Shown here: positions 18,328-26,669 of the stretch, in pieces
Position numbering within the stretch: the stretch's first letter is position 1
How the letters are laid out: the number at the start of each line of letters is the position of its first letter
Origin: an uncultured Bacteroidales bacterium
GTDB taxonomy: Bacteria > Bacteroidota > Bacteroidia > Bacteroidales > UBA932
Direction: 5' to 3'
Length of the DNA stretch: 62,454 nucleotides
Assembly: GCA_947367315.1 (NCBI GenBank)
Contig: CANBDX010000003.1
Span: forward strand, 1 to 62,454
The notes under the pieces: generated by a model
Databases searched by the model: none
Seen by the model: only the letters and a program-made list of their open reading frames with translations
Told to the model about the DNA's origin: nothing
Made by a program: the position numbers and the translations under genes

Positions 18328-21300
18328 ATGATAAATCTGCAGGATAAGATATACATTCTGGACGGTGCCATGGGCACCATGATACAGAAATACGGACTCG
18401 CTGAGGTAGATTACCACAGCGGTCCGTTTGTTTCGTGTACCAAGGAGCTCAAAGGCAACAACGAGTGTCTGAACATTACGCGTCCGGACATCATAAAGAA
18501 CATACACAAGGAATATATTGCTGCCGGGGCGGACATTATTGAAGCCAACACTTTCAGTGCAAATGTGATCTCGCAGGCCGAATACGGTTGCGGGGAATTT
18601 GCAGCACGGATGGCTTTTGAAGGCGCAAGAATCGCGCGCGAGGCAGCTGACGAGGCTGCGGCGATGGCTGCATCCATAGGGCTCAGCAGGAAGGTATGGG
18701 TGGCAGGAAGCATCGGGCCGACATCCAAGTCGCTGTCACTGTCTCCGGATGCCTCGGACCCTGCTTTCAGACCATACGGTTTCGACCGGATGTGTGAGGC
18801 TTATCGCGGGCAGGCAGAGGAGCTGGTACGCGGCGGAGCCGACATTCTGCTGATCGAAACATGCTTTGACGCACTTAATGTCAAGGCGGCACTGAAGGCG
18901 GTTTCGGATATCGGAAGGCCTGACATTCCGGTAATGATATCGGTATCGGTAGGAGACAGGAGCGGAAGGACTCTGACCGGACAGACTATCGAAGCTTTTT
19001 ACACATCCGTAAAGCATTATCCTATCATAAGCTTTGGTCTGAACTGCTCCCTCGGAGCAGCGGAGCTGATGCCCCTGATGGAGGAAACAGACCGCTGGTG
19101 CAGGTGCGCAGTGAGCTGTTATCCTAATGCCGGGCTGCCGAATGAAATGGGCGGATACGACCAGAGTCCGGAAGAGATGGGCCGTCAGGTGGGCATCATG
19201 GCAAGGAAAGGGCTTGTAAACATTGTGGGAGGATGCTGCGGTACTACCCCGGAACACATACGTGCAGTGGCGGAATCTGTAAGGGGACTTGCACCACGAA
19301 CTTTATCCGGCATTCATTCGGATGAGCCTTTGAAGGTCAGCGGACTGGAAGCAGTGACAGTAGATGTCGCCCGGAACAATTTCACCAACGTCGGTGAAAG
19401 GACAAATGTCGCAGGTTCCCGGAAGTTCGCACGTCTCATATCCGAAGGCAAATATGATGAAGCCCTGGAAATAGCTGCAAGGCAGATAGAGGACGGGGCC
19501 ACCATCATAGACATAAACATGGACGACGCGATGCTGGACAGCACGAAGGAGATGGAGAGGTTTGTGCGCTGCATTTCCAACGACCCGGCTGTAGCCAAGG
19601 CTGCGCTTATGATAGATTCCTCGCACTGGGAGACACTCCTGGCAGGACTCAAGAACGCACAGGGAAAATGCATCGTCAATTCGATAAGCCTGAAGGAAGG
19701 ACCGGAAGCCTTCATACGCAAGGCAATGGAGATAAAGTCATTCGGAGCCGCCATGGTGGTCATGGCATTCGACGAACAGGGCCAGGCCACGACATATGAC
19801 AGGAAGATAGAGATCTGCAGGAGGGCATATGAGCTTCTCACCAAAGAAGCCGGTATCGATCCCCATGACATAATTTTCGACGTAAACATCCTTTCGATAG
19901 GTACGGGTATAGCCGAGCACTCAAGATACGCAATTGACTTCATCGAAGCAGTGAGATGGATAAAGCGGAATCTTCCTGGAGCACTGACTTCTGGCGGAGT
20001 GTCCAATCTTTCATTTGCATTCAGAGGTAACAATGCCGTGCGCGAGGCCATGCATTCGGCTTTCCTCTACCATGCCATAAAGGCAGGACTTGACATGGCC
20101 ATAGTCAATCCGTCGATGCTGCAGATATATAACGAGATCGAGCCAAGACTGCTCAAGTGTGTGGAGGATGTCATCTTCGACAGCGACGAAATGGCGACGG
20201 AAAGGCTAATGGAGCACTGTCAGGAGATGGCCGGAAAGGCAGCGGAGAAGGAACATGACGGAGATAAAGGTCATCATGGAGAAGGATGCCGCTGCGGGTG
20301 TCATCAGCATCATGTTCCTGCATCCGAGCGGTTGAAGGATTGCTTGTTGAAAGGTAGTCCGGCAGGACTGGAAGAAGCGCTTTCAGAGGCACTCGGAGAA
20401 TACGGAAGTGCCCTGAGGATAATCGAAGGACCTCTCATGGACGGAATGGAAGAGGTGGGACGCAGATTCGGAGAAGGAAAAATGTTCCTGCCTCAGGTAG
20501 TGAAGTCGGCCAAGGTAATGAGAGATGCCGTGACCATCCTCGAGCCACATATGGGTCAGGAAGGTCAGGAGTCGGGCCGTCCGAAGATAGTCATCGCCAC
20601 CGTAAAGGGAGATGTACACGATATAGGAAAGAACATCACAGGCATCGTGCTCGCATGCAACGGGTTCGATGTGCATGACCTGGGAGTCATGGTGGACAGG
20701 GAGACAATACTTGAAGAAGCCGAAAGGGTCGGAGCGGACATCATTGCGGTAAGCGGACTCATCACTCCTTCCTTATACCAGATGGAGGAACTCTGCCGGG
20801 AAATGCAGTCAAGAGGCATGTCGGTCCCTCTGATGGTTGGAGGTGCGACCACATCAGCCCTGCATACTGCAGTCAGGCTGGCGCCTCTTTACGGCCATGT
20901 GTTCCATGGGGCGGATGCTTCGGCAGCTGCCGTTATGGCAAAGAGATATATGGCTGACGGGGACGGATTCGAAAAGGAGATGCATACCGAACAGGAAAGG
21001 CTGAGAAGGATTTATGAGAGTCGGGATGAGGAGATAGCCACGGCTTCTGCGAAGCCTTGCAAGGACGTCGATGATGCAATGCCTTGCAAGAACGTCGATT
21101 CCGTGCAGGGCAGGGTCGGAACATCTCTGAAAGACATTCCGTCAAGAGAACTTTCCGCTGAGGAGGTGATGCCATACTTCGACTGGAGGATGTTCTACGC
21201 CATCTGGGGAGTGAAATACGGAAGCGCCTCTCCTGAAGCGATGGAGCTCATGCAGCTGAAGCAGGATGCCGAAGACGAACTGGCGCTGGGCAACTTCGTC

Positions 21301-21915
21301 ATAAGGATTTCTGCCAGATTCATGGATGCATGCAGCGACGGAAAGGATATAATCACGGATGCAGGAAGGCTGCCGATGATGAGACAGGAATCAGGAGAGA
21401 GAATGTCGCTTTGCGACTTCGTGGCTCCGGAGTCGTCTGGGAAACGATCAGTCATGGGAGCATTTACGGTTTGCGTAAGACCTGAGAATGCCGCTCACGA
21501 AGAAGGATGCTGCTGTCCGGCATGCAGCAACAAATATGAGGACCTGATGGCGAAGGCCGTAAGGATGACACTTGCAGAGGCCGCATCGAAGTGGCTGGAT
21601 GCCGAAATCCTCGGCAATCTCCACGACGACACCAAGGTCATAAAGCCTGCGGCAGGGTATTCCAGCTGTCCTGACCACACCCTGAAGCGTGACATCATGA
21701 AGATGCTCTCCGGAAAATTCGACCTGAGGATCAGACTCACGGAAAGCTGCGCGATGACCCCCGAGGCAAGCATCTGCGGACTGATTTTCATGCATCCGGA
21801 AGCAAGATATCCGGAAATAAGACGTATCAGCCAGAGGCAGTACGAAGACTACGCCTCACGCAGAGGAATGGATGAAAAGACCGCCCGGCAGTTCCTCGGA
21901 CATATATTGAAATAG
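18328..21915 (+). CDS. metH: cobalamin-dependent methionine synthase
   Basis: Transfers the methyl group of methyl-THF to homocysteine through B12. Length 1195 from ATG 18328; an in-frame TTG at 18319 is not needed because LDGAMGTMIQ sits close to the N-terminus. Domains: homocysteine/Zn (1-320, with GLNCSLG and GGCCGTTPEH), pterin (about 350-610, NFTNVGERTNVAGS), B12 cap and Rossmann (about 665-900, DVHDIGKN with the cobalt-ligating His), and reactivation/AdoMet domain (about 945-1195, AAGYSSCPDHT, TESCAMTPEAS). Odd: a Cys/His-rich insert at about 640-665 (GCRCGCHQHH), a 9-residue tandem repeat near 909-927, and CCCPAC at about 1059-1066 in the reactivation domain. No cobalamin riboswitch is visible. 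Confidence 0.96.
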   Translation: MINLQDKIYILDGAMGTMIQKYGLAEVDYHSGPFVSCTKELKGNNECLNITRPDIIKNIHKEYIAAGADIIEANTFSANVISQAEYGCGEFAARMAFEGARIAREAADEAAAMAASIGLSRKVWVAGSIGPTSKSLSLSPDASDPAFRPYGFDRMCEAYRGQAEELVRGGADILLIETCFDALNVKAALKAVSDIGRPDIPVMISVSVGDRSGRTLTGQTIEAFYTSVKHYPIISFGLNCSLGAAELMPLMEETDRWCRCAVSCYPNAGLPNEMGGYDQSPEEMGRQVGIMARKGLVNIVGGCCGTTPEHIRAVAESVRGLAPRTLSGIHSDEPLKVSGLEAVTVDVARNNFTNVGERTNVAGSRKFARLISEGKYDEALEIAARQIEDGATIIDINMDDAMLDSTKEMERFVRCISNDPAVAKAALMIDSSHWETLLAGLKNAQGKCIVNSISLKEGPEAFIRKAMEIKSFGAAMVVMAFDEQGQATTYDRKIEICRRAYELLTKEAGIDPHDIIFDVNILSIGTGIAEHSRYAIDFIEAVRWIKRNLPGALTSGGVSNLSFAFRGNNAVREAMHSAFLYHAIKAGLDMAIVNPSMLQIYNEIEPRLLKCVEDVIFDSDEMATERLMEHCQEMAGKAAEKEHDGDKGHHGEGCRCGCHQHHVPASERLKDCLLKGSPAGLEEALSEALGEYGSALRIIEGPLMDGMEEVGRRFGEGKMFLPQVVKSAKVMRDAVTILEPHMGQEGQESGRPKIVIATVKGDVHDIGKNITGIVLACNGFDVHDLGVMVDRETILEEAERVGADIIAVSGLITPSLYQMEELCREMQSRGMSVPLMVGGATTSALHTAVRLAPLYGHVFHGADASAAAVMAKRYMADGDGFEKEMHTEQERLRRIYESRDEEIATASAKPCKDVDDAMPCKNVDSVQGRVGTSLKDIPSRELSAEEVMPYFDWRMFYAIWGVKYGSASPEAMELMQLKQDAEDELALGNFVIRISARFMDACSDGKDIITDAGRLPMMRQESGERMSLCDFVAPESSGKRSVMGAFTVCVRPENAAHEEGCCCPACSNKYEDLMAKAVRMTLAEAASKWLDAEILGNLHDDTKVIKPAAGYSSCPDHTLKRDIMKMLSGKFDLRIRLTESCAMTPEASICGLIFMHPEARYPEIRRISQRQYEDYASRRGMDEKTARQFLGHILK
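21054..21107 (+). repeat. 27-base tandem repeat inside metH
   Basis: GCCTTGCAAG-ACGTCGAT occurs twice, starting at 21054 and 21081, encoding PCKDVDDAM then PCKNVDSVQ. It lies in the linker between the B12-binding and reactivation domains. Confidence 0.7.
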
Positions 21916-21940
21916 CTGCCTGTATAAAACAACAACATTT

Positions 21941-22897
21941 ATGAAAGTATCAGACATTCTGACCCAGAGTCCGAAGGCATTCCCTTCAATCGAAATAGTG
22001 CCGCCGCTCAGAGGCATGACCAAGAACGAGCTCCTCGAAAGCATAGCGCCTTTCATGGAGTTCAGCCCAAGATACATCAATGTGACCAGTCATAGGGACG
22101 AATACGAGTATCGTCAGCAGCCCGACGGCACATTCAGCCGCCATCTTGTGCGCAACCGCATCAGCGAGACCACGGTGTGTGCAGCCATAATGTCCAGATA
22201 CGACATCGAAGTGGTGCCTCACCTGATATGCGGAGGCAGCACAGCTGAGGAAATCGAAAGCAAACTGGATAATCTGGAGTTTCTGGGAATAAACAACATT
22301 GTAGCCCTAAGAGGAGACTGCGTGAGCGGAGAAAAGCGGTTCTCCCCCACCCCCGGAGGCTATCAGTATGCCAGTGAGCTCGTGAAAGGCATCAGGGAAT
22401 ATCAGGGCAGCGCCGGATATAGGCGAAAGAGAGACGCCTCTGAAGAGAGGTATTTCTGCATCGGAGTGGGAGCCTATCCCGAGAAGCATTTCGAGGCACC
22501 TAACATCGAGACCGATATTGCCAACCTGAAGAAGAAGGTTGATGCCGGAGCCGATTATATCATCACACAGATGTTCTTCGACAACAAGGTCTATTATGAC
22601 TTCGTGGAGAAATGCCGCGCGTCCGGAATCACTGTCCCGATTGTGCCCGGACTGAAGCCTCTGTCCACATTCAGGCAGCTTAGCCTGCTTCCTGAAGCCT
22701 TCTCCCTTGACATTCCGGTTGAGCTCACCGAAGCCCTTGGCAATGCAAGGGACGACAAGGATGCAGTTTACAGGATCGGCACGGAGTGGTGCGCAATGCA
22801 GTGCAAGGACCTGATTGCACACGGAGTCCCTGCCGTGCATTTCTACACCATGGGCAGGACAGACAACATCGTCAGCATACTCAAGGAGTGCTTCTAA
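21941..22897 (+). CDS. metF: methylenetetrahydrofolate reductase
   Basis: FAD enzyme reducing methylene-THF to methyl-THF, the methyl donor for MetH encoded immediately upstream (25-base gap). Length 318 TIM barrel. Visible: SIEIVPPLRGM at the N-terminus (the conserved catalytic Glu of the barrel's first strand), VTSHRDEYEY, VVPHLICGGSTAEEIE, NIVALRGDC (about 111-119), GVGAYPEKHFEAPNIETDI, ADYIITQMFFDN and PIVPGLKPLS. The pairing suggests metH-metF cotranscription. Confidence 0.96.
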   Translation: MKVSDILTQSPKAFPSIEIVPPLRGMTKNELLESIAPFMEFSPRYINVTSHRDEYEYRQQPDGTFSRHLVRNRISETTVCAAIMSRYDIEVVPHLICGGSTAEEIESKLDNLEFLGINNIVALRGDCVSGEKRFSPTPGGYQYASELVKGIREYQGSAGYRRKRDASEERYFCIGVGAYPEKHFEAPNIETDIANLKKKVDAGADYIITQMFFDNKVYYDFVEKCRASGITVPIVPGLKPLSTFRQLSLLPEAFSLDIPVELTEALGNARDDKDAVYRIGTEWCAMQCKDLIAHGVPAVHFYTMGRTDNIVSILKECF

Positions 22898-22901
22898 AAC
22901 T

Positions 22902-22939
22902 GTTCACTGCAACAAAACGTTTCTTTTGTTGCAGTGAAC
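22902..22939. terminator. 16-bp perfect palindrome after metF
   Basis: GTTCACTGCAACAAAA (22902-22917), loop of 6, then its exact reverse complement (22924-22939). The 5' arm is A-rich and the 3' arm opens with TTTTG, but no T-run follows, so termination is likely but not certain. Confidence 0.6.
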
Positions 22940-22961
22940 CACAATATTGATGTCAAACATA

Positions 22962-22969
22962 TAAATTTG
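22962..22969 (+). promoter_or_regulatory. -7 box TAAATTTG
   Basis: Matches TAnnTTTG 28 bases before the ATG of the membrane protein at 22998. No good -33 element is seen. Confidence 0.4.
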
Positions 22970-22997
22970 GTTAGAAAACCATTAAAACCTTATTATT

Positions 22998-23666
22998 ATG
23001 CTTGACATCATTTTGACCATTGCCGTTTTCGGCGCACCAATACTGGCAGTCTATGCCGTAATGCAAAGGAACAAACTTCAGGATAAGGGACATGCCGGAT
23101 TCGTATATGACGGCAAGATATGGGTCTCATGGCTGTGGGTAGGTTCAATAATCGGCACACTCTACAACGCATTCATAATGCCTTGGGCCACAAAGGGAAG
23201 CTGGGATCCTCAGTGGAGTATGCTGAATCTCATCTGGATGAGCACTCTTCTCTATGTTTCATATGTGATGGTATCATACAGGCCGGCTACAGCAGAGGAG
23301 ATTGCCGAAGCAAAGGCATCAGGGAATGGAGTGATAGAGACGACAAAAGAAGTTGCGGCATCAGCTCTGAGCGGAATCCTTACAGCTGTGTTGGCATCAC
23401 TTGCTTCCATCCCTGCCCTTTTATGGAATGCACTTAATCCTGTTATGGCCATAAAGGTAATCGGAGGCGTGACGTATAAGGTGATAGGAACAGGATTCAC
23501 ATCAATTGTCGGAGGAATCGTAGGACTCGGTATCCTTGTGATAATGGTGTTCATGGCCCTCTATTTCGCCAGCCTTATCTTCTCACTGGCAGGAACATTC
23601 GCATTAGGCATCCTCGCAGTCATCAAGTTCGTGAAGAACTGGAAACACATCAAAGGCGACAAATAA
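22998..23666 (+). CDS. hypothetical membrane protein
   Basis: Protein of 222 residues without a family I recognise. Segments that look membrane-embedded lie at about 2-20, 45-65, 75-93, 116-140 (Ala/Ser-rich, possibly amphipathic), and a long Gly/Val/Ile stretch at 160-215; the end is basic (KFVKNWKHIKGDK). Between them is a short soluble loop starting RPATAEEIAEAKASGNG. It is monocistronic: a palindrome precedes it and a long stem-loop follows it. Confidence 0.65.
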   Translation: MLDIILTIAVFGAPILAVYAVMQRNKLQDKGHAGFVYDGKIWVSWLWVGSIIGTLYNAFIMPWATKGSWDPQWSMLNLIWMSTLLYVSYVMVSYRPATAEEIAEAKASGNGVIETTKEVAASALSGILTAVLASLASIPALLWNALNPVMAIKVIGGVTYKVIGTGFTSIVGGIVGLGILVIMVFMALYFASLIFSLAGTFALGILAVIKFVKNWKHIKGDK

Positions 23667-23677
23667 AGCACAACAAT

Positions 23678-23772
23678 AACAATCCGACAGTTGATTCCGA
23701 TAACTCCAGCCCTATACGAGGGCACCCCCTGGCCGGGGGTGGCATGTCATCCACATCAACTGTCGGATTGTT
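23678..23772. terminator. nested bidirectional stem-loop between convergent genes
   Basis: Outer arms of 17 bases (23678-23694 and 23756-23772) are exact reverse complements (AACAATCCGACAGTTGA / TCAACTGTCGGATTGTT). Inside is a GC-rich hairpin, CACCCCC (23723-23729) with GGGGGTG (23735-23741). It lies between the convergent membrane-protein and AraC genes; the plus side continues as TTATAG and then T-rich sequence. Confidence 0.75.
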
Positions 23773-23779
23773 TATAGTT

Positions 23780-24859
23780 CTATTTTTTAGAATACATTCC
23801 GGGAGTCATGCCCTTTCTGCGGGCAAATGCGCGGTTGAAAGTTGATATGCTGTTGAAGCCGCTCATCTCGGCAATCTCCTGCATCGAGCTGCGGTCCTTG
23901 CAGGTCATCGAATCGATAATCTCACATGCTTCGTCCACACGAAGGGCATTTACATACTCATAGAAAGTCATCTTCAGGACATGATTCAGATAATCAGAGA
24001 GATAAGTACGGTTCGTACCTATCTCTGCCGCTACATCCTGAAGGCTCAGCTTAGGATTGAGATACATCTTACCACCCTTCATGCATTCCTCCAGACGCAT
24101 GGCAATAACGGAGTATGCTTCAGACACATCCTCTTCGTCGTTGGCACTCTTATTCTTCACCACCGGAAAGGCAAATACGGTCAGTTCCGGGAGATCCACC
24201 ACCTGGTGCCTGCGGGACAAGGAATAGAGATACAGCCATGTACCTACACACATCAGCTGGAACACCGCTCCACTTAGCCAGGTCTCGTTTGCGAATGCTA
24301 TCACATATAATGTCGTGCAGACGAAAAGCAAGGCGACACATTTGATGGCCCATGAGGCATCTATATGCTCAGTGTACGAATAATTATCCATGATGAACTT
24401 CCTGTGGCGGACCATCAGGAAGCACACCAGTATAAGCGCCACGATTCCCTGGAAATATGCAAAGAGCAGAGCGGCTCCGTACATATGTTCCGAAGGGAAC
24501 AGAATGAACAAAGGAATGAATACGGCCTGGACAGCCATTGGCACAAGTACCCTGCGTTTATTGACCCATCCGGGCGAGGCTACCTCAATAAAGAAATTCG
24601 AAACGATAGGGACATACAGAAGATCTATTGTGACGGATATTCCTGAAAGGAAAAAGTCCTCCCAATAACCGTCCACAAGGAAGATGAGGTCCTTTACATT
24701 GCAGAATGCGAAATAAACCATGTTGAGAAAAAGCATATACATCATATTATTCTGCTTCCTCAACGGCCACAGCAACCATGACCATGTCACAAAGAACACG
24801 GTCACCCCGCCATGAACGAAATGGGCCAAGGCCTCATATGTGGGTCCCATCCCGAACAT
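23780..24859 (-). CDS. AraC-family regulator with membrane sensor domain
   Basis: Protein of 359 residues: six to seven membrane helices over about 1-215, then a cytoplasmic linker and a C-terminal AraC/XylS DNA-binding domain (about 255-359) with two helix-turn-helix units (LSLQDVAAEIGTNRTYLSDYLN and MQEIAEMSGFNSISTFNRAFARRKGMTPGMYSKK). This architecture is common in Bacteroidota. It lies 13 bases downstream of the cupin gene on the same strand and may sense a membrane or extracellular signal. The target genes are unknown. Confidence 0.88.
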   Translation of the reverse strand: MFGMGPTYEALAHFVHGGVTVFFVTWSWLLWPLRKQNNMMYMLFLNMVYFAFCNVKDLIFLVDGYWEDFFLSGISVTIDLLYVPIVSNFFIEVASPGWVNKRRVLVPMAVQAVFIPLFILFPSEHMYGAALLFAYFQGIVALILVCFLMVRHRKFIMDNYSYTEHIDASWAIKCVALLFVCTTLYVIAFANETWLSGAVFQLMCVGTWLYLYSLSRRHQVVDLPELTVFAFPVVKNKSANDEEDVSEAYSVIAMRLEECMKGGKMYLNPKLSLQDVAAEIGTNRTYLSDYLNHVLKMTFYEYVNALRVDEACEIIDSMTCKDRSSMQEIAEMSGFNSISTFNRAFARRKGMTPGMYSKK

Positions 24860-24872
24860 AATGACTCAACCC

Positions 24873-25217
24873 TTATTTTGAAAGGAAATCTGCACGGTGC
24901 GGAGTGAACACATCGATAAGGTCACCGGCCTCAAGGCACACGCAGCTGTGAAGCTCGTCAGGCTCCATGTAACATCCGTCCCCAGGGCCTACAACGGATT
25001 TCTTTCCACCGATTTCAAACTCGAACCTTCCGCTCGCGACATAGGTAGCCTGGCTGTGGTAATGAACATGAGGAGTTCCCACTGCTCCTTTCTCGAAACG
25101 GACCTTGACCATCATGATCTGACCGTCATAACCCATGATCTGCCTGGTGATTCCAGGGGCGGGATTCTCCCATGCCAGCTTGTCAGCAAAAAGATAACTT
25201 TCGCTTCTTGTCTCCAT
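24873..25217 (-). CDS. small cupin-domain protein
   Basis: Single-domain cupin of 114 residues. Cupin motif 1 is seen as GTPHVHYHSQATYVASGRFEFEIGG (metal-ligand His pair and Glu/Gln positions) and motif 2 as GPGDGCYMEPDELHSCVCLEAG. Such proteins bind small acids or sugars, or act as lyases or isomerases; no substrate can be assigned. It is cotranscribed with the AraC regulator, so it may handle or sense the regulator's inducer. Confidence 0.8.
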   Translation of the reverse strand: METRSESYLFADKLAWENPAPGITRQIMGYDGQIMMVKVRFEKGAVGTPHVHYHSQATYVASGRFEFEIGGKKSVVGPGDGCYMEPDELHSCVCLEAGDLIDVFTPHRADFLSK

Positions 25218-25253
25218 ATACTAATGTTTTATTCCATAATGTTTTCAGAATTG

Positions 25254-25261
25254 CAAAGATA
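25254..25261 (-). promoter_or_regulatory. -7 box TATCTTTG for cupin-AraC pair
   Basis: Perfect TAnnTTTG on the minus strand, with its 3' end 36 bases from the cupin start codon. Confidence 0.5.
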
Positions 25262-25332
25262 AGATATTTTTGATTTCATATACCATCAGATTAAAACATA
25301 TGGACTGCCAATGACAATTCATCGCAAATTAG

Positions 25333-25364
25333 GTTGAAATTTCTGTAATTTATTATTACATTTG
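25333..25364 (+). promoter_or_regulatory. promoter of the V-type ATPase operon
   Basis: GTTG at 25333-25336, a 20-base gap, then TACATTTG at 25357-25364; the first gene starts 49 bases further on. Good match to the Bacteroidota pattern except for one base in the -33 element. Confidence 0.6.
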
Positions 25365-25413
25365 CAAGATTGACGAACATATATCGATTAATTACTAATA
25401 ATACCATATCAAT

Positions 25414-26019
25414 ATGCAGAACAAATTGCAGGAACTGACAGACAAGCTTTACAACGAAGGTCTGTCAAAAGGTAAGCAGGAAGGCGAAGAGCTTCTTGCA
25501 AAGGCTAAGGTGCAGGCTGACGAGATGATCGCCAAGGCGCAGGCAGAGGCGGCTCAGATCATAGCTGAGGCACAGAAGAAGGCTGAAGAGGTGAAGACCA
25601 AGACCGAATCTGACCTGAAGATGGCTGCAAGCCAGAGTCTGGCCGCTACCAAGAAGGATATCGAGACCCTCGTGGTGGCAAAAATGACTGACGAGGCTGT
25701 AGCAAAGACACTGTCTTCAGCCGAGTTCGTGAAGGAGATCATCAAGACCGTAGCAGAGAAATTCACTACAGAAGGTCCTGTAGAGCTCAGTCTTGTACTT
25801 CCTGAGGCCCTCAAGAAGGAGCTCGAGCCATTCGTGACCAAGGAACTCGCTAAGACTCTCGGCGCAGGAGTAGAGGCATCTTTCTCAAAGAAGGTAAGCG
25901 GCGGATTCCGCATCGGTCCTAAGGACGGCGGATACTTCATCAGCCTTACCGACGAGACCTTCAGGGAACTCATCGCGGAATATCTCAGACCTGCAACCAA
26001 GAAACTGCTGTTTGGATAA
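25414..26019 (+). CDS. atpE: V/A-type ATPase subunit E
   Basis: Peripheral stalk subunit. Length 201: an N-terminal Lys/Ala/Glu-rich coiled coil (about 1-75, KGKQEGEELLAKAKVQADEM) that packs in the stator, and a globular C-terminal domain (about 100-201, FSKKVSGGFRIGPKDGGYFISLTDETF). Typical of bacterial V-type operons. Its stop codon overlaps the start of the next gene by one base. Confidence 0.88.
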   Translation: MQNKLQELTDKLYNEGLSKGKQEGEELLAKAKVQADEMIAKAQAEAAQIIAEAQKKAEEVKTKTESDLKMAASQSLAATKKDIETLVVAKMTDEAVAKTLSSAEFVKEIIKTVAEKFTTEGPVELSLVLPEALKKELEPFVTKELAKTLGAGVEASFSKKVSGGFRIGPKDGGYFISLTDETFRELIAEYLRPATKKLLFG

Positions 26020-26648
26020 TGAACAACTACGTATATATAACAGCAGGTCTTCCGGACTTCACCCCAGACTGGCGTCAGGGTGAAAGAAGTCTGGACGAGT
26101 ACTTCGCTGGAGTCAGGGAACTCCTGTCCGGGAAAGACAACGCCGTTCTGGACCTTATCGTGGAAGGCTTCGACAAGGAAAGGCTCGGTGCGGACTTCTA
26201 TAAGGAAGCCCTTGCCCACAGGATAGGATTCATCAGGGACTTCTTCGAGTTCGACCTGAACGTCCGCAACCGGAAGGTAAGATATCTGAATCTTGCTCTG
26301 GGAAGAGATCCGGAGAAGGATATCCTCAAGCTTACCGACCCTGATGCGGAAGAGACAGGTCTTGAGCCGGAGGAGCCGGAATTCAAGGAGGCGGCAAGAC
26401 TGCAGGCCATCCTTGAAGGCAAAGACATTCTTGCCCGCGAGAGAGGCATAGACGACCTCTATTGGGAAAAGATTGACGAGCTGACTCTCTTCGATTACAT
26501 GAATTTCGAAAAGATCCTCGGAATCATCGTGAAGATGATGATAATCCGCAGGTGGCTCATTCTCGACGAGCAGACAGGCCGCGAGATGTTCAAGAAGCTC
26601 GTGGACGAAGTACGCGGCACATTCAAGGGTGTAGAATATAACGGATAA
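26019..26648 (+). CDS. DUF2764 protein of V-type ATPase operon (subunit C-like role)
   Basis: Protein of 209 residues, mostly helical, starting MNNYVYITAGLPDFTPDW and matching the DUF2764 family, which occurs in V-type ATPase operons of Bacteroidota and some others. No ordinary subunit C is encoded here, and C is also a helical 'socket' between the central stalk and the membrane ring, so DUF2764 probably replaces it. This is inference from position and size. The middle carries an acidic patch (DPDAEETGLEPEEPEFKEA). Confidence 0.8.
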   Translation: MNNYVYITAGLPDFTPDWRQGERSLDEYFAGVRELLSGKDNAVLDLIVEGFDKERLGADFYKEALAHRIGFIRDFFEFDLNVRNRKVRYLNLALGRDPEKDILKLTDPDAEETGLEPEEPEFKEAARLQAILEGKDILARERGIDDLYWEKIDELTLFDYMNFEKILGIIVKMMIIRRWLILDEQTGREMFKKLVDEVRGTFKGVEYNG

Positions 26649-26669
26649 TAATAAAACATTTAAGATAAC

